Assembly: GCF_008369105.1 (NCBI RefSeq)
Contig: NZ_VINQ01000010.1
Coordinates: 1-64,000 of the forward strand
Origin: Aquicoccus porphyridii
GTDB taxonomy: Bacteria > Pseudomonadota > Alphaproteobacteria > Rhodobacterales > Rhodobacteraceae
Length of the DNA: 64,000 nt
Reading direction: 5' to 3'
Notes under the pieces: generated by a model
What the model was told of the DNA's origin: nothing
The model's database searches: none
What the model saw: only the letters and a program-made list of their open reading frames with translations
Position numbers and translations under genes: made by a program
In this document: positions 1 through 6,598 of the stretch, in pieces
Layout of the letters: each line of letters begins with the position of its first letter
Numbering within the stretch: the first letter of the stretch is position 1

Positions 1-231
1 CTTGACCCCCAGCGAAAATACCGAAACACTCAAAACAGAAACATGATCGCAGGCAGATAATCAGCCGTGCCCGAACTGTCCGGGAATTACTGAAATGGCT
101 GTCCGGGATTTAGCGAAATCGCTGTCCGGTAATTTTGAAATCCGCAAGGGCTACGCAGCGCCGGGCCTGCTCAGCTCAAAGGGGTCAATTTTGAATGCCG
201 ATAGGGGGTCAGCTTTGGATGCCGATTGACA
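1..231. mobile_element. terminal segment of an IS21-like insertion sequence
   Basis: No coding sequence is visible here. Two near-identical 22-bp units beginning GGGGTCA and ending ATGCCGAT lie at 181-202 and 205-226, and the segment finishes with GATTGACA at about 231. Multiple internal copies of a terminal repeat and a TGTCA-type tip (read on the other strand) are features known for IS21-family ends. Immediately to the right the reading frame of a DUF867 protein begins in mid-gene, which places the insertion junction at about 231. The transposase genes would lie off the left edge. The family assignment rests on the end structure only. Confidence 0.6.
76..144. repeat. three tandem 23-bp repeats inside the IS end
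   Basis: Three units start with CTGTCCGG at 76, 99 and 122, exactly 23 bp apart, and each carries a GAAAT core about 15 bp in. The units differ at several positions, so they are imperfect repeats. Evenly spaced repeats near an IS terminus normally serve as transposase-binding sites; that role is inferred here. Confidence 0.7.
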
Positions 232-652
232 CTTTTATTGCTTCAACGAACACAAAGAGGGCGCAGAGCGTCGAAGTCTACACATTACCTCCACCCGGTT
301 TGATGAACCGCGGGCAATGGAGGTTGTCGCCGGAGCTCAGACGGTGGTCGGTATCCACGGGTGTAGGAATGGCGAGGGCGCGGACCTAATATTGCTGGGC
401 GGCCTTGATCACCGTCTTTTGAAAATTGTCCAAGGTCACCTCATCCGAGCAGGATGTCGTTGTCTTGCCTCTGGCCATAAGTTCCCTGCAACCAATCGCT
501 TCAATATCTGTAACCGAGGAAAATCCGGGCGCGGGGTTCAGATAGAGCTCCCCTGGGACATGCGTCAATCTTTTCTCAAGACACCGCAGGAACGTAAAGA
601 ATTTATCGGGGCTATACAGGCGGCACTGGTAGAATATCAAGTGCCAACTTAG
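230..652 (+). pseudogene. poly-gamma-glutamate hydrolase family protein (DUF867), 5'-truncated
   Basis: The open frame starts directly at the IS junction without a start codon and runs to a stop at 652, about 140 codons, against roughly 200 for the family. Recognisable family blocks are LHITSTRFDEP (about 281-313), VVGIHGC soon after, and NICNRGKSGRGVQIELPWDMR-like sequence towards the end. The family (PF05908, YjqB/PghP-like) is often phage-borne and hydrolyses poly-gamma-glutamate capsule. The amino-terminal third is missing because the IS end replaced it; an internal ATG at 317 could start a shorter product but would lack conserved residues. The 3' end overlaps the stop of the convergent TIR gene by 4 bp. 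Almost certainly non-functional. Confidence 0.75.
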
Positions 653-1347
653 ACGTTGACTAGCTCGACGAGCTTTGTGGCTACATCCAACATAAGTTCT
701 TCGGCAGTACTCAAGCCGCTTCTTGAAGCAAGCATGGGGCTAACGTTGCGTAGAGCTTCATATGTTGTATCGTGAACGACAGGAACGAGTAGCTCTCGCG
801 CAAGGAGCACCGAGAGCTCTTTGTCGGCGATACCTTCCGCGTTTAGGCGGTCTAGAAACGCTGGCGTTACCAACACAATCCCAATTCTCGACTTTGCCAG
901 TCCGCGGTCGATCTCGCGAAGCAATGCCGAACCAAGAGGGACGTCCTTTTCGCTAAACCAAACCGAGACACCCTGCGTTTCAAGCAGATCATGTAGCTCT
1001 TTAGCAGCACCTTTCCGGTCATCCCAAGCGTGACAAAGAAAGACATCTCGGAGCTCAGTCTGAGACGCTCGCCTCTCGACATTTTCGCGGACTGGCGTGA
1101 GCGCTCGCACCTCGGTTGGTGTGTACATCGCCGACGATCCCGCAGGAGACCACCTTGGCTTGCTACTGCCGCGTCCACCGCCACCGCGCCCACTACTTAC
1201 CGAAGGTGTGTACGATGAGGGGTAGGATGGGTACGAACTGGAACCTCCATAGCTGCGATAACCACGTGAGCGACCGCCACAAGCCGGACATGCCGCCGCT
1301 GCGGCTGCTGAACGATGTCCACGTACTGGTGCTGTGCATCTTGCCAT
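649..1347 (-). CDS. TIR-domain protein with Cys/His N-terminus
   Basis: The start is set at the ATG giving MARCTAPVRGHR, since a start 12 codons upstream adds unconserved residues. The 232-aa product has three parts: an N-terminal block with C4, H11, C20 and C23 that could bind zinc, a Gly/Ser/Tyr/Pro-rich linker (about 24-66), and a TIR domain (about 100-200) opening with DVFLCHAWDD. The motif WFSEKD places a glutamate (about E133) where the NADase catalytic Glu of bacterial TIR domains sits. Bacterial TIR domains generally cleave NAD+ or make signalling nucleotides in anti-phage abortive infection. Whether this one is an enzyme is not shown. It lies in an island next to an oxidoreductase-like gene on the same strand. 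Confidence 0.85.
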   Translation of the reverse strand: MARCTAPVRGHRSAAAAAACPACGGRSRGYRSYGGSSSYPSYPSSYTPSVSSGRGGGGRGSSKPRWSPAGSSAMYTPTEVRALTPVRENVERRASQTELRDVFLCHAWDDRKGAAKELHDLLETQGVSVWFSEKDVPLGSALLREIDRGLAKSRIGIVLVTPAFLDRLNAEGIADKELSVLLARELLVPVVHDTTYEALRNVSPMLASRSGLSTAEELMLDVATKLVELVNV

Positions 1348-1371
1348 AGTGCCAACTATACCTTGTAGCGC

Positions 1372-1388
1372 AGCGCTTCTCAAGCGCT
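1372..1388. other. short hairpin upstream of the TIR gene
   Basis: AGCGCTT (1372-1378), loop CTC, then AAGCGCT (1382-1388) forms a perfect 7-bp hairpin about 25 bp upstream of the TIR start codon on the minus strand. There is no T-tract after it in either direction, so it is not a convincing terminator. It could affect the TIR leader; this is inference. Confidence 0.4.
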
Positions 1389-1419
1389 AAACCTATGCCG
1401 ACCTACACTCCAAATGACT

Positions 1420-1587
1420 TGTAGCGGTTCGGCCTCCTAGGAGGTCTTTGCAAAATATGGCTAAAAGCGGAGTTGCTTGAAAGCACTTGGCCGAACCAAA
1501 ACCAGCGCTCAGTTGAGCGCTGGTTTTGTCATTCGGGCAAAGTCCTCCTGTGTGGTGCACCAGAGCGGGATAGAGGCCGAACTGCTA
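1420..1587. other. nested inverted-repeat element (possible ncRNA or miniature mobile element)
   Basis: This sits in the 324-bp gap between the TIR and oxidoreductase genes. GGTTCGGCC (1426-1434) pairs perfectly with GGCCGAACC (1489-1497), with a palindrome CCTCCTAGGAGG (1433-1444) inside. It is followed at once by a 14-bp hairpin, AAAACCAGCGCTCA (1498-1511) against its complement ending at 1527, flanked by T4 in both directions. A third layer: the left arm around 1420-1451 is partly repeated in inverted form at 1537-1549 and 1574-1587. The strong stem next to T4 could work as a bidirectional terminator. A weak 65-codon plus-strand ORF (1473-1670) overlaps but has no support. Confidence 0.5.
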
Positions 1588-1671
1588 TAGCTGATGATGA
1601 TATTGATCCACATACGAAACTCATGGCACTACTGAACCGAGACTTTCATGACTATACAGAGGTAGTCTAGG

Positions 1672-3189
1672 TTACCAAATTATAGCTCTACGCACCGCCA
1701 AATGATCAGCCTCTAATTTGGCATCCACCAAGAGATCGCTGGCATCTGCATTTAAGTACGCATAGTCGTGTGCCTTCAAGAGCATGCCGTGCACAATATC
1801 AACTGCTTCTTTACCCACTCCGACGGCGGCCTCGACACCAAGCGCATCATAAATTACTTCGCGAAAGACGTTTTTTAGGTCGCTCTTCTTTTGTTCCGCG
1901 TAGGTGGGAGCAACTTTCAAAGGAAGTTCCTTTACCGATTTGACTTTTCCAACCTCATTCAACTCATAGATATTAACCCACCGGTCAATTGGCAGCCTAT
2001 CTAGCTCTTTATTTTCCTCCGCATGAATAAGGTTGGCAACAATGAGATGCATTCTGTCGCCGATGAAGCCTTCTAGAATAACTATCCGAGCCTGAGTCTC
2101 CCGGCACGAGAGGTTCCGTTGTTCGTCATTGCCGTGAAACAATTCGCTGAAAATCCAGGATTCAGGGTCAATATTCAGCGCGTTGAGACGTTCAATAAAT
2201 CTGGTTTCTTCAGGGTGTTCGTATTTTCGGCCCGCGTAGCCGCAATAGCCGATCCAGCTCGCGAGAAATGTGCATGCAACGCTACGGCCTGAGGCCGTTC
2301 GAACCGAATAGTCAGCGAATAATTGACCGTCAGCTGGCAGAGTCTGACGGCTGCCATTTACATCATCCCTGAAGTTGAGGAAGATATCTTGTGCCGACAG
2401 TGTGTCACCTCCTTGGGCGGCAAGAAGCTCAAACTCACCGCTATCTCTGTTCTTCCACGGAATTAGCGATAGAATCCTGGCATCGTTTAATATGTGGCTT
2501 TGAATGGAGTCATTCGAAAGCAACCGATTCAGAATTGAGAGATCATGAGGCATCTTATCGAGAAAGGCGCCGCCCTCTACGCCAGACTGAGTATGGCCGA
2601 CTAGGTGTTTTAAGCCGCTACTACCTGCACGCCAAAAGTCTGCAGAGGAGATTTGAAAACCAGTTTCTTCAATGAATTTACTTATCGCAAGGACCGCTGG
2701 GTTTCGGGTTTCAATAAAATCACAATAATATGGCTTCAGAATGTTTGGATTACTGGAGAACGCGTCAAATGAGGATACATCCGTAAATATCGGCTTCTCG
2801 CCAAAGTAATAGAATTCGAACTCTTGAAAGTCAGAAACTAATTGCAAGTTTCTTTCATGAAACCGAGTAGGTGTTCCGTCGTAAAAAATCACAAGATCTA
2901 GTGCCGCTGCTCTATTTGCAACGCTATCTGCAAGCTCGTCAATCGCGATTTCCGCAGTTATATCAAAGATGCATTTGTTGAGTTGCTCCATGTGTCGTCT
3001 TAGAGCGGCACGACTCTTGATTGATACATCCAATTTTTTGCTGAATAACATCGGATCGACCGCGCAAAGCAGCTCAATCGCAATGTCCTCATGCTCAACG
3101 CATTGTTTTAGTTCAGCGAGGCAAGGCAGTGCATTCCGATCGGCCATATATCCGGATGCACCAAGTATTACGAAACCAACTGTTCGCAA
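1672..3189 (-). CDS. divergent Gfo/Idh/MocA-type NAD(P)-binding oxidoreductase-like protein
   Basis: 505 aa with a TTG start at 3189, the first start after the in-frame stop. The N-terminus VILGASGYM is a dinucleotide-binding Rossmann entry. Around 100-133 there is a YDGTPTRFHERN segment and then GEKPIF, matching the TP...H and EKP signature of Gfo/Idh/MocA dehydrogenases. EGGAFLDKMPHDL (about 205-217) matches the conserved Gly-Gly...Asp...His-Asp motif that carries the catalytic His. The chain is longer than usual (330-400 aa), with an extra C-terminal part of unknown role. The substrate is unknown. Base composition is clearly lower in GC than the core, consistent with transfer. It starts just behind a terminator-like hairpin and is followed by the TIR gene, so NAD chemistry may link the pair (inference). 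Confidence 0.65.
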   Translation of the reverse strand: MRTVGFVILGASGYMADRNALPCLAELKQCVEHEDIAIELLCAVDPMLFSKKLDVSIKSRAALRRHMEQLNKCIFDITAEIAIDELADSVANRAAALDLVIFYDGTPTRFHERNLQLVSDFQEFEFYYFGEKPIFTDVSSFDAFSSNPNILKPYYCDFIETRNPAVLAISKFIEETGFQISSADFWRAGSSGLKHLVGHTQSGVEGGAFLDKMPHDLSILNRLLSNDSIQSHILNDARILSLIPWKNRDSGEFELLAAQGGDTLSAQDIFLNFRDDVNGSRQTLPADGQLFADYSVRTASGRSVACTFLASWIGYCGYAGRKYEHPEETRFIERLNALNIDPESWIFSELFHGNDEQRNLSCRETQARIVILEGFIGDRMHLIVANLIHAEENKELDRLPIDRWVNIYELNEVGKVKSVKELPLKVAPTYAEQKKSDLKNVFREVIYDALGVEAAVGVGKEAVDIVHGMLLKAHDYAYLNADASDLLVDAKLEADHLAVRRAIIW

Positions 3190-3205
3190 GAAAGTCTACC
3201 CCCCC

Positions 3206-3250
3206 AAAAAAAATCCCACAGGAAGCATACTAGCTACAACCTGTGGGATA
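3206..3250 (-). terminator. rho-independent terminator behind the 102-aa gene
   Basis: Read on the minus strand, a 10-bp perfect stem (pairing 3240-3249 with 3213-3222, core CCCACAGG) with a 17-nt loop is followed directly by eight Ts (complement of A-run 3206-3213). It lies 24 bp after the stop of the small gene at 3274 and only about 17 bp before the start codon of the oxidoreductase at 3189. It therefore either ends the small gene's transcript or acts as an attenuator between the two genes. Confidence 0.85.
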
Positions 3251-3273
3251 ACTGTTCAACACCAAATCTGGAG

Positions 3274-3582
3274 TCAGCACTCGAATCCTGAGTGCGGTGC
3301 CGGTTCTCGGTCGAAGATCTTTGCGTCTTGCCGTATGGTGATTGAGAAATTACGTTGACACCACTCGCATGGCCGTCGCCCTTCTCCGCCGAATACATGG
3401 AGATGTGCCGCTTCGAGATTTACGCGAGGCGGTCTCAGGCCAGACTCTTCGCACGACGTAACAGTCGAGAGAAGAGCGCCGACTTTGCCGTTGCATTCTG
3501 GGTGGATTGCAAGAAACCGTGCCTTTTCGCGCACGCGATCTTGCGCAGCCTTCCATTTGCTAGATTTGTCCATATTTCCCAT
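3274..3582 (-). CDS. small Cys-containing protein of unknown function
   Basis: 102 aa, with ATG at 3582 preceded by AGGGG at a good distance and a strong terminator 24 bp after the stop, so it is likely a real transcription unit. The N-terminus is charged and helical-looking (KWKAAQDRVREKARF). The second half has an HLH segment, a CEWC pair, further cysteines at HPEC and TSCE, and a C-terminal Cys, suggesting a small zinc-binding fold. It vaguely recalls HNH-type proteins, but the HNH residues cannot be placed, so no nuclease is claimed. It lies upstream of the oxidoreductase on the same strand in the island. Confidence 0.6.
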   Translation of the reverse strand: MGNMDKSSKWKAAQDRVREKARFLAIHPECNGKVGALLSTVTSCEESGLRPPRVNLEAAHLHVFGGEGRRPCEWCQRNFSITIRQDAKIFDREPAPHSGFEC

Positions 3583-3936
3583 GTTTTCCCCTAAAGAGCT
3601 GATTGTCTGTCATTTACAACCAAGCCAGCTACGAAAAGGTTATGGGGACAAGGTTGAACCATTAACTCGCACCTGTGTCAATAGAGCAACTCCGGAGGCG
3701 TGATTTGCGCCACTTCATGCTGATTGAGCCCCCGTTTCACCAGCGTCAAGCAGGGCTTCACAACACACCTTGTCTTGCATCGGTATATATCCGTCGATGC
3801 ATTCTCAGTCGTCGCGGATGGCTGGTCCATCGATGAACATTGCTACGCTTCGTGGAATCACCCGATCTATGTGACTAAAAAGAGACTAGACCGCCCTCGT
3901 GCATTTCTCGATATCTACTAAGCTATTGATTTTATT
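3583..3936. other. island intergenic stretch with only weak ORFs
   Basis: No gene is supported. A plus-strand frame 3724-3921 (TTG start right after a stop, 65 codons, ending in a DRPRAFLDIY-type tail) has plausible composition and could be a gene fragment left by rearrangement, but it matches nothing I recognise. The promoter of the minus-strand 102-aa gene should lie in the right-hand vicinity of 3583. No repeats or RNA genes were seen up to the tRNA-Cys fragment. Confidence 0.4.
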
Positions 3937-3983
3937 TGGAGGCGAGTACCGGAATCGAACCGGTGTACACGGATTTGCAATCC
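3937..3983 (-). other. displaced 3' half of a tRNA-Cys gene (attachment-site scar)
   Basis: On the minus strand the sequence runs from the anticodon stem GGATTGCAAATCC (anticodon GCA) through a perfect T-arm (ACCGG / CCGGT around TTCGATT) to the acceptor strand ACTCGCC, discriminator T and encoded CCA. Upstream of GGATT the match stops: no GGCGAGT 5' acceptor strand and no D-arm can be found, so it is not a working tRNA. Tyrosine integrases commonly recombine in the 3' half of tRNA genes and leave exactly this duplicated half at the far end of an island. It lies 47 bp beyond the stop codon of the integrase gene. Confidence 0.8.
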
Positions 3984-4030
3984 AACAAAGCCTTCGGGTG
4001 CCATGATGGTACAAACCTTCGGCCCACTGA

Positions 4031-5221
4031 CTAAATGTTGTCAGTTCGGAACCCATCCAGCAGATCCGCCCAAGCCTGCATCAATTCCACCCGCTGATCC
4101 CAATAGGTCGCACGATTGTAGGCCCGACGAATGGCATCCTTGTCCTGATGCGCCAGCGCCGCTTCAATCACGTCGGGGTCGAAACCTCGGTTGTTGAGGA
4201 TTGTGCTGGCAGTGGCGCGGAAGCCGTGGGCGGTCACTTCTTCCTTTGCATATCCCATACGGCGGATGGCAGAGTTAAAAGCATTCTCGGACAGCCATTT
4301 TCGGTTCGAATTGAGAGACGGGAAGATCAATTCCACCCCCTCGACATCAATCCAGTTTCGCTTGACCAGTTCCAGCGCCTGATCAGATAAAGGGATGATG
4401 TGGTCCCTGCGCATCTTCATGCGATCGGCGGGAATGCGCCAGCTACGCTTCTCAAGGTCGAACTCTTGTTGTTTGGCGCCTCGCACCTCTCCCGGGCGGG
4501 TCATGGTGAGAATTTGGTACAGGATGGCGTCCTTGATCACTCCGGCGCCGGTGTACTCGTCGAGGTCACGCAGAAACTGCCCGAACGTCTTCACGTCCGT
4601 GATAGCTGCCCGGTTGGTGACCTTCACCGGAAGCAGCGAGCCTTTGATGGTCTCGGTGGGGTCATTGTCAGCTCGCAACGTGACCACCGCGTGGCGGAAC
4701 ACGCCGGCGAGGGTGCCGCGTAGCTTCTTCGCGGTTTCCCTCCTTCCACTGCGTTCGACCCGTTTCAGTAGGTGCAGAACCTCAGCGGCCGTTATGTCTC
4801 GGATCGGCCGATGATGAAGTTCTTCGGCCAGTGTGTGGATGTGCCAGATCTTCTTGCGAATGGTCGCATCGGCCAGCTCTCGGTCATAAGCCATCTGCAG
4901 GTACTCTTCTGCCACCAAATGAAAGGTGTTGCGAGCCTGGGTTTCTGCTTCGATCTGATCGAGGCGCCGTTGCACCGCCGGATCTTGCCCGCTGGCGAGT
5001 TGGTCACGGATTGCATCCCGCTTTGCCCTTGCTTCTCTGAGCGAGACATTGGGGTATGACCCATGGGTGATCGTGCGTTCTTTCCCTGCCAACTGGTATT
5101 TCTGCCGCCAGAGTTTCGACCCGTTTGGCTTCACCAGAACGAACAAGCCCAAAGAATCATAAATCTTGTAGGGCTTGTCTAAGGCCTTGGCGGTTCTCAC
5201 TTTTGCGTCCGAAAGCGCCAT
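4031..5221 (-). CDS. P4-type tyrosine recombinase / integrase
   Basis: About 396 aa. The start MALSDAKVRTAKALD at 5221 is chosen because GGGAGGTGAT lies 9 nt upstream; a longer frame to 5308 lacks this. The N-terminal 90 residues form the DUF4102 arm-binding domain (YKIYDSLGLFVLVKPNGSK, then the HGSYP turn). The C-terminal catalytic domain shows TRPGEVRGA (first Arg), HGFRATAST (HxxR), ALAHQ (His) and a Tyr in the AYNRATY segment. Such integrases insert genomic islands into tRNA genes. It runs leftward, away from the intact tRNA-Leu 170 bp upstream, and ends next to the tRNA-Cys half. No excisionase gene is visible. Confidence 0.93.
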   Translation of the reverse strand: MALSDAKVRTAKALDKPYKIYDSLGLFVLVKPNGSKLWRQKYQLAGKERTITHGSYPNVSLREARAKRDAIRDQLASGQDPAVQRRLDQIEAETQARNTFHLVAEEYLQMAYDRELADATIRKKIWHIHTLAEELHHRPIRDITAAEVLHLLKRVERSGRRETAKKLRGTLAGVFRHAVVTLRADNDPTETIKGSLLPVKVTNRAAITDVKTFGQFLRDLDEYTGAGVIKDAILYQILTMTRPGEVRGAKQQEFDLEKRSWRIPADRMKMRRDHIIPLSDQALELVKRNWIDVEGVELIFPSLNSNRKWLSENAFNSAIRRMGYAKEEVTAHGFRATASTILNNRGFDPDVIEAALAHQDKDAIRRAYNRATYWDQRVELMQAWADLLDGFRTDNI

Positions 5222-5387
5222 GTGGGGTATCACCTCCCAAACCGGATCCCGGTACCCCAGTTTGGTACCCCAAAAAGGTGGGGTATCGGGTGGGGTACAG
5301 TGTTCCACAATGTTCAGGATGATACCCGAAAAGCATCCAAAAACTCAATGTTTTTGGGGCGTTATGTGCATCTATGTTTGGAAGAAA

Positions 5388-5475
5388 TGGTGCCCAGGAG
5401 AGGACTCGAACCTCCACGTCCTTACGGACACTAGCACCTGAAGCTAGCGCGTCTACCAATTCCGCCACCTGGGCA
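5388..5475 (-). tRNA. tRNA-Leu (anticodon CAG)
   Basis: Minus-strand reading gives a 7-bp acceptor stem TGCCCAG / CTGGGCA, D-arm GGTGGCGGAATTGGTAGAC-like, anticodon stem CTAGC / GCTAG around loop TTCAGGT (anticodon CAG), a long class-II variable arm (GTGTCC..GGACGT), T-loop TTCGAGT, and an encoded CCA at 5388-5390. All arms pair, so the gene is intact. Its 3' end faces the integrase, the usual arrangement for an island inserted at a tRNA 3' end. No second copy of its 3' end was found in the part of the island visible here. Confidence 0.97.
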
Positions 5476-5617
5476 GGTGTCGTGAGGCAGGCGTTTAGAC
5501 CGCGGCCCGAAAACTGTCAATCGGTTTTCCTGCAAAAGCGTTGGTGGCCGTTTTGCCTTGTCCAGCGCGCCACCGGGCGGTAGGAAAAACCGACATCTTG
5601 CAAGACCGGAGGGCGCC

Positions 5618-6598
5618 ATGTCGAAGCTTCTCACCATTTATGGCGGATCGGGGTTCGTCGGGCGGTATATCGTCCAGCAACTGGCAGCAAAAGGCTGGCG
5701 GGTTCGCGTGGCCGTGCGGCGGCCCAACGAGGCGATGTTCGTCAAGCCCTATGGCGTGCCCGGCCAGGTTGAGCCGGTCCTGTGCAACATCCGAGACGAT
5801 GCGAGCGTTGCCGCCGTGATGCAGGGCGCGGATGCGGTGGTGAATTGTGTCGGCACGTTCGACGCGCGGGGGCGCAACAATTTCGACGCGGTTCAGGCCG
5901 AAGGGGCCGAGCGGATCGCGCGCATCGCGGCGGAGCAGGGCATCGCGCGAATGGTGCATATCTCGGCGCTTGGTGCGGATCGTGACCAGGCGAGCGATTA
6001 TGCCCGAACCAAGCGCGCCGGAGAGGAAGGCGTGCTGCGCCATATGCCGAATGCGATGATCCTGCGCCCGTCGGTGGTGTTCGGCGCCGAGGACGGGTTT
6101 TTCAACCGGTTTGCCGGGATGAGTCGTTTTGGCCCCATTCTGCCGCTGTTCGGGGGCGAGACAAGGTTCCAGCCCGTTTATGTGAGCGACGTGGCGCGTG
6201 CGGCCGCGATCGGTGTCGAGGGCAAGGCCGAAGGCATTTTCGAATTGGGCGGGCCCGAGGTGAAAAGCCTGCGGGGCTGGGTTGGCGTGATGCTGGAGAC
6301 GATCCACAAGCGACGGTTGGTGGTGAACCTGCCGATGTGGATCGGGCGGTTGATGGCGTGGGGGTTCGACATGGTCGAGATCGCCAGCTTCGGGTTGATC
6401 GGAAATGGCCTTTTGACGCGCGATCAGGCGCGGCAGTTGGGCAGCGACAACGTGGTGGCCGACGGGGTCAAGGGGTTTGCCGACCTGGGGATCGAGCCCG
6501 TCGCTGTCGAGGCGGTAATCGACAGTTACCTGTGGCGGTTCCGCCCGTCCGGACAGTATGATGCGATCCGCGATTCTGCCAAGAATCTCAAGGTTTAG
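5618..6598 (+). CDS. complex I NDUFA9-like NAD(P)-binding protein
   Basis: 326 aa, starting at the ATG at 5618 with GGAG six bases upstream. The N-terminus LLTIYGGSGFVGRYIV is an atypical-SDR dinucleotide site (GGxGFxG). Later blocks VVNCVGTF and MVHISALGAD are typical of the NDUFA9/YlbE-like extended SDR group, and the chain ends YDAIRDSAKNLKV. In alphaproteobacteria these proteins are relatives of the mitochondrial complex I subunit NDUFA9; whether this one associates with complex I is not shown. It is the first core gene right of tRNA-Leu and its stop overlaps that of uppP. Confidence 0.85.
   Translation: MSKLLTIYGGSGFVGRYIVQQLAAKGWRVRVAVRRPNEAMFVKPYGVPGQVEPVLCNIRDDASVAAVMQGADAVVNCVGTFDARGRNNFDAVQAEGAERIARIAAEQGIARMVHISALGADRDQASDYARTKRAGEEGVLRHMPNAMILRPSVVFGAEDGFFNRFAGMSRFGPILPLFGGETRFQPVYVSDVARAAAIGVEGKAEGIFELGGPEVKSLRGWVGVMLETIHKRRLVVNLPMWIGRLMAWGFDMVEIASFGLIGNGLLTRDQARQLGSDNVVADGVKGFADLGIEPVAVEAVIDSYLWRFRPSGQYDAIRDSAKNLKV

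Noticed and set aside
195-389. 64-codon plus-strand frame at the IS junction
   Set aside because: It crosses the IS end and overlaps the DUF867 frame in another phase; no support.
1473-1670. 65-codon plus-strand frame in the TIR-oxidoreductase gap
   Set aside because: It runs through the strong hairpin at 1498-1527 and lacks any motif or ribosome-binding site.
3274-3582. HNH endonuclease call for the 102-aa protein
   Set aside because: It has a CEWC pair and an HLH segment, but the ordered His-Asn-His residues cannot be placed.
3724-3921. 65-codon plus-strand frame in the island
   Set aside because: TTG start right after a stop and no recognisable relative; possibly a gene fragment but not supportable as a gene.
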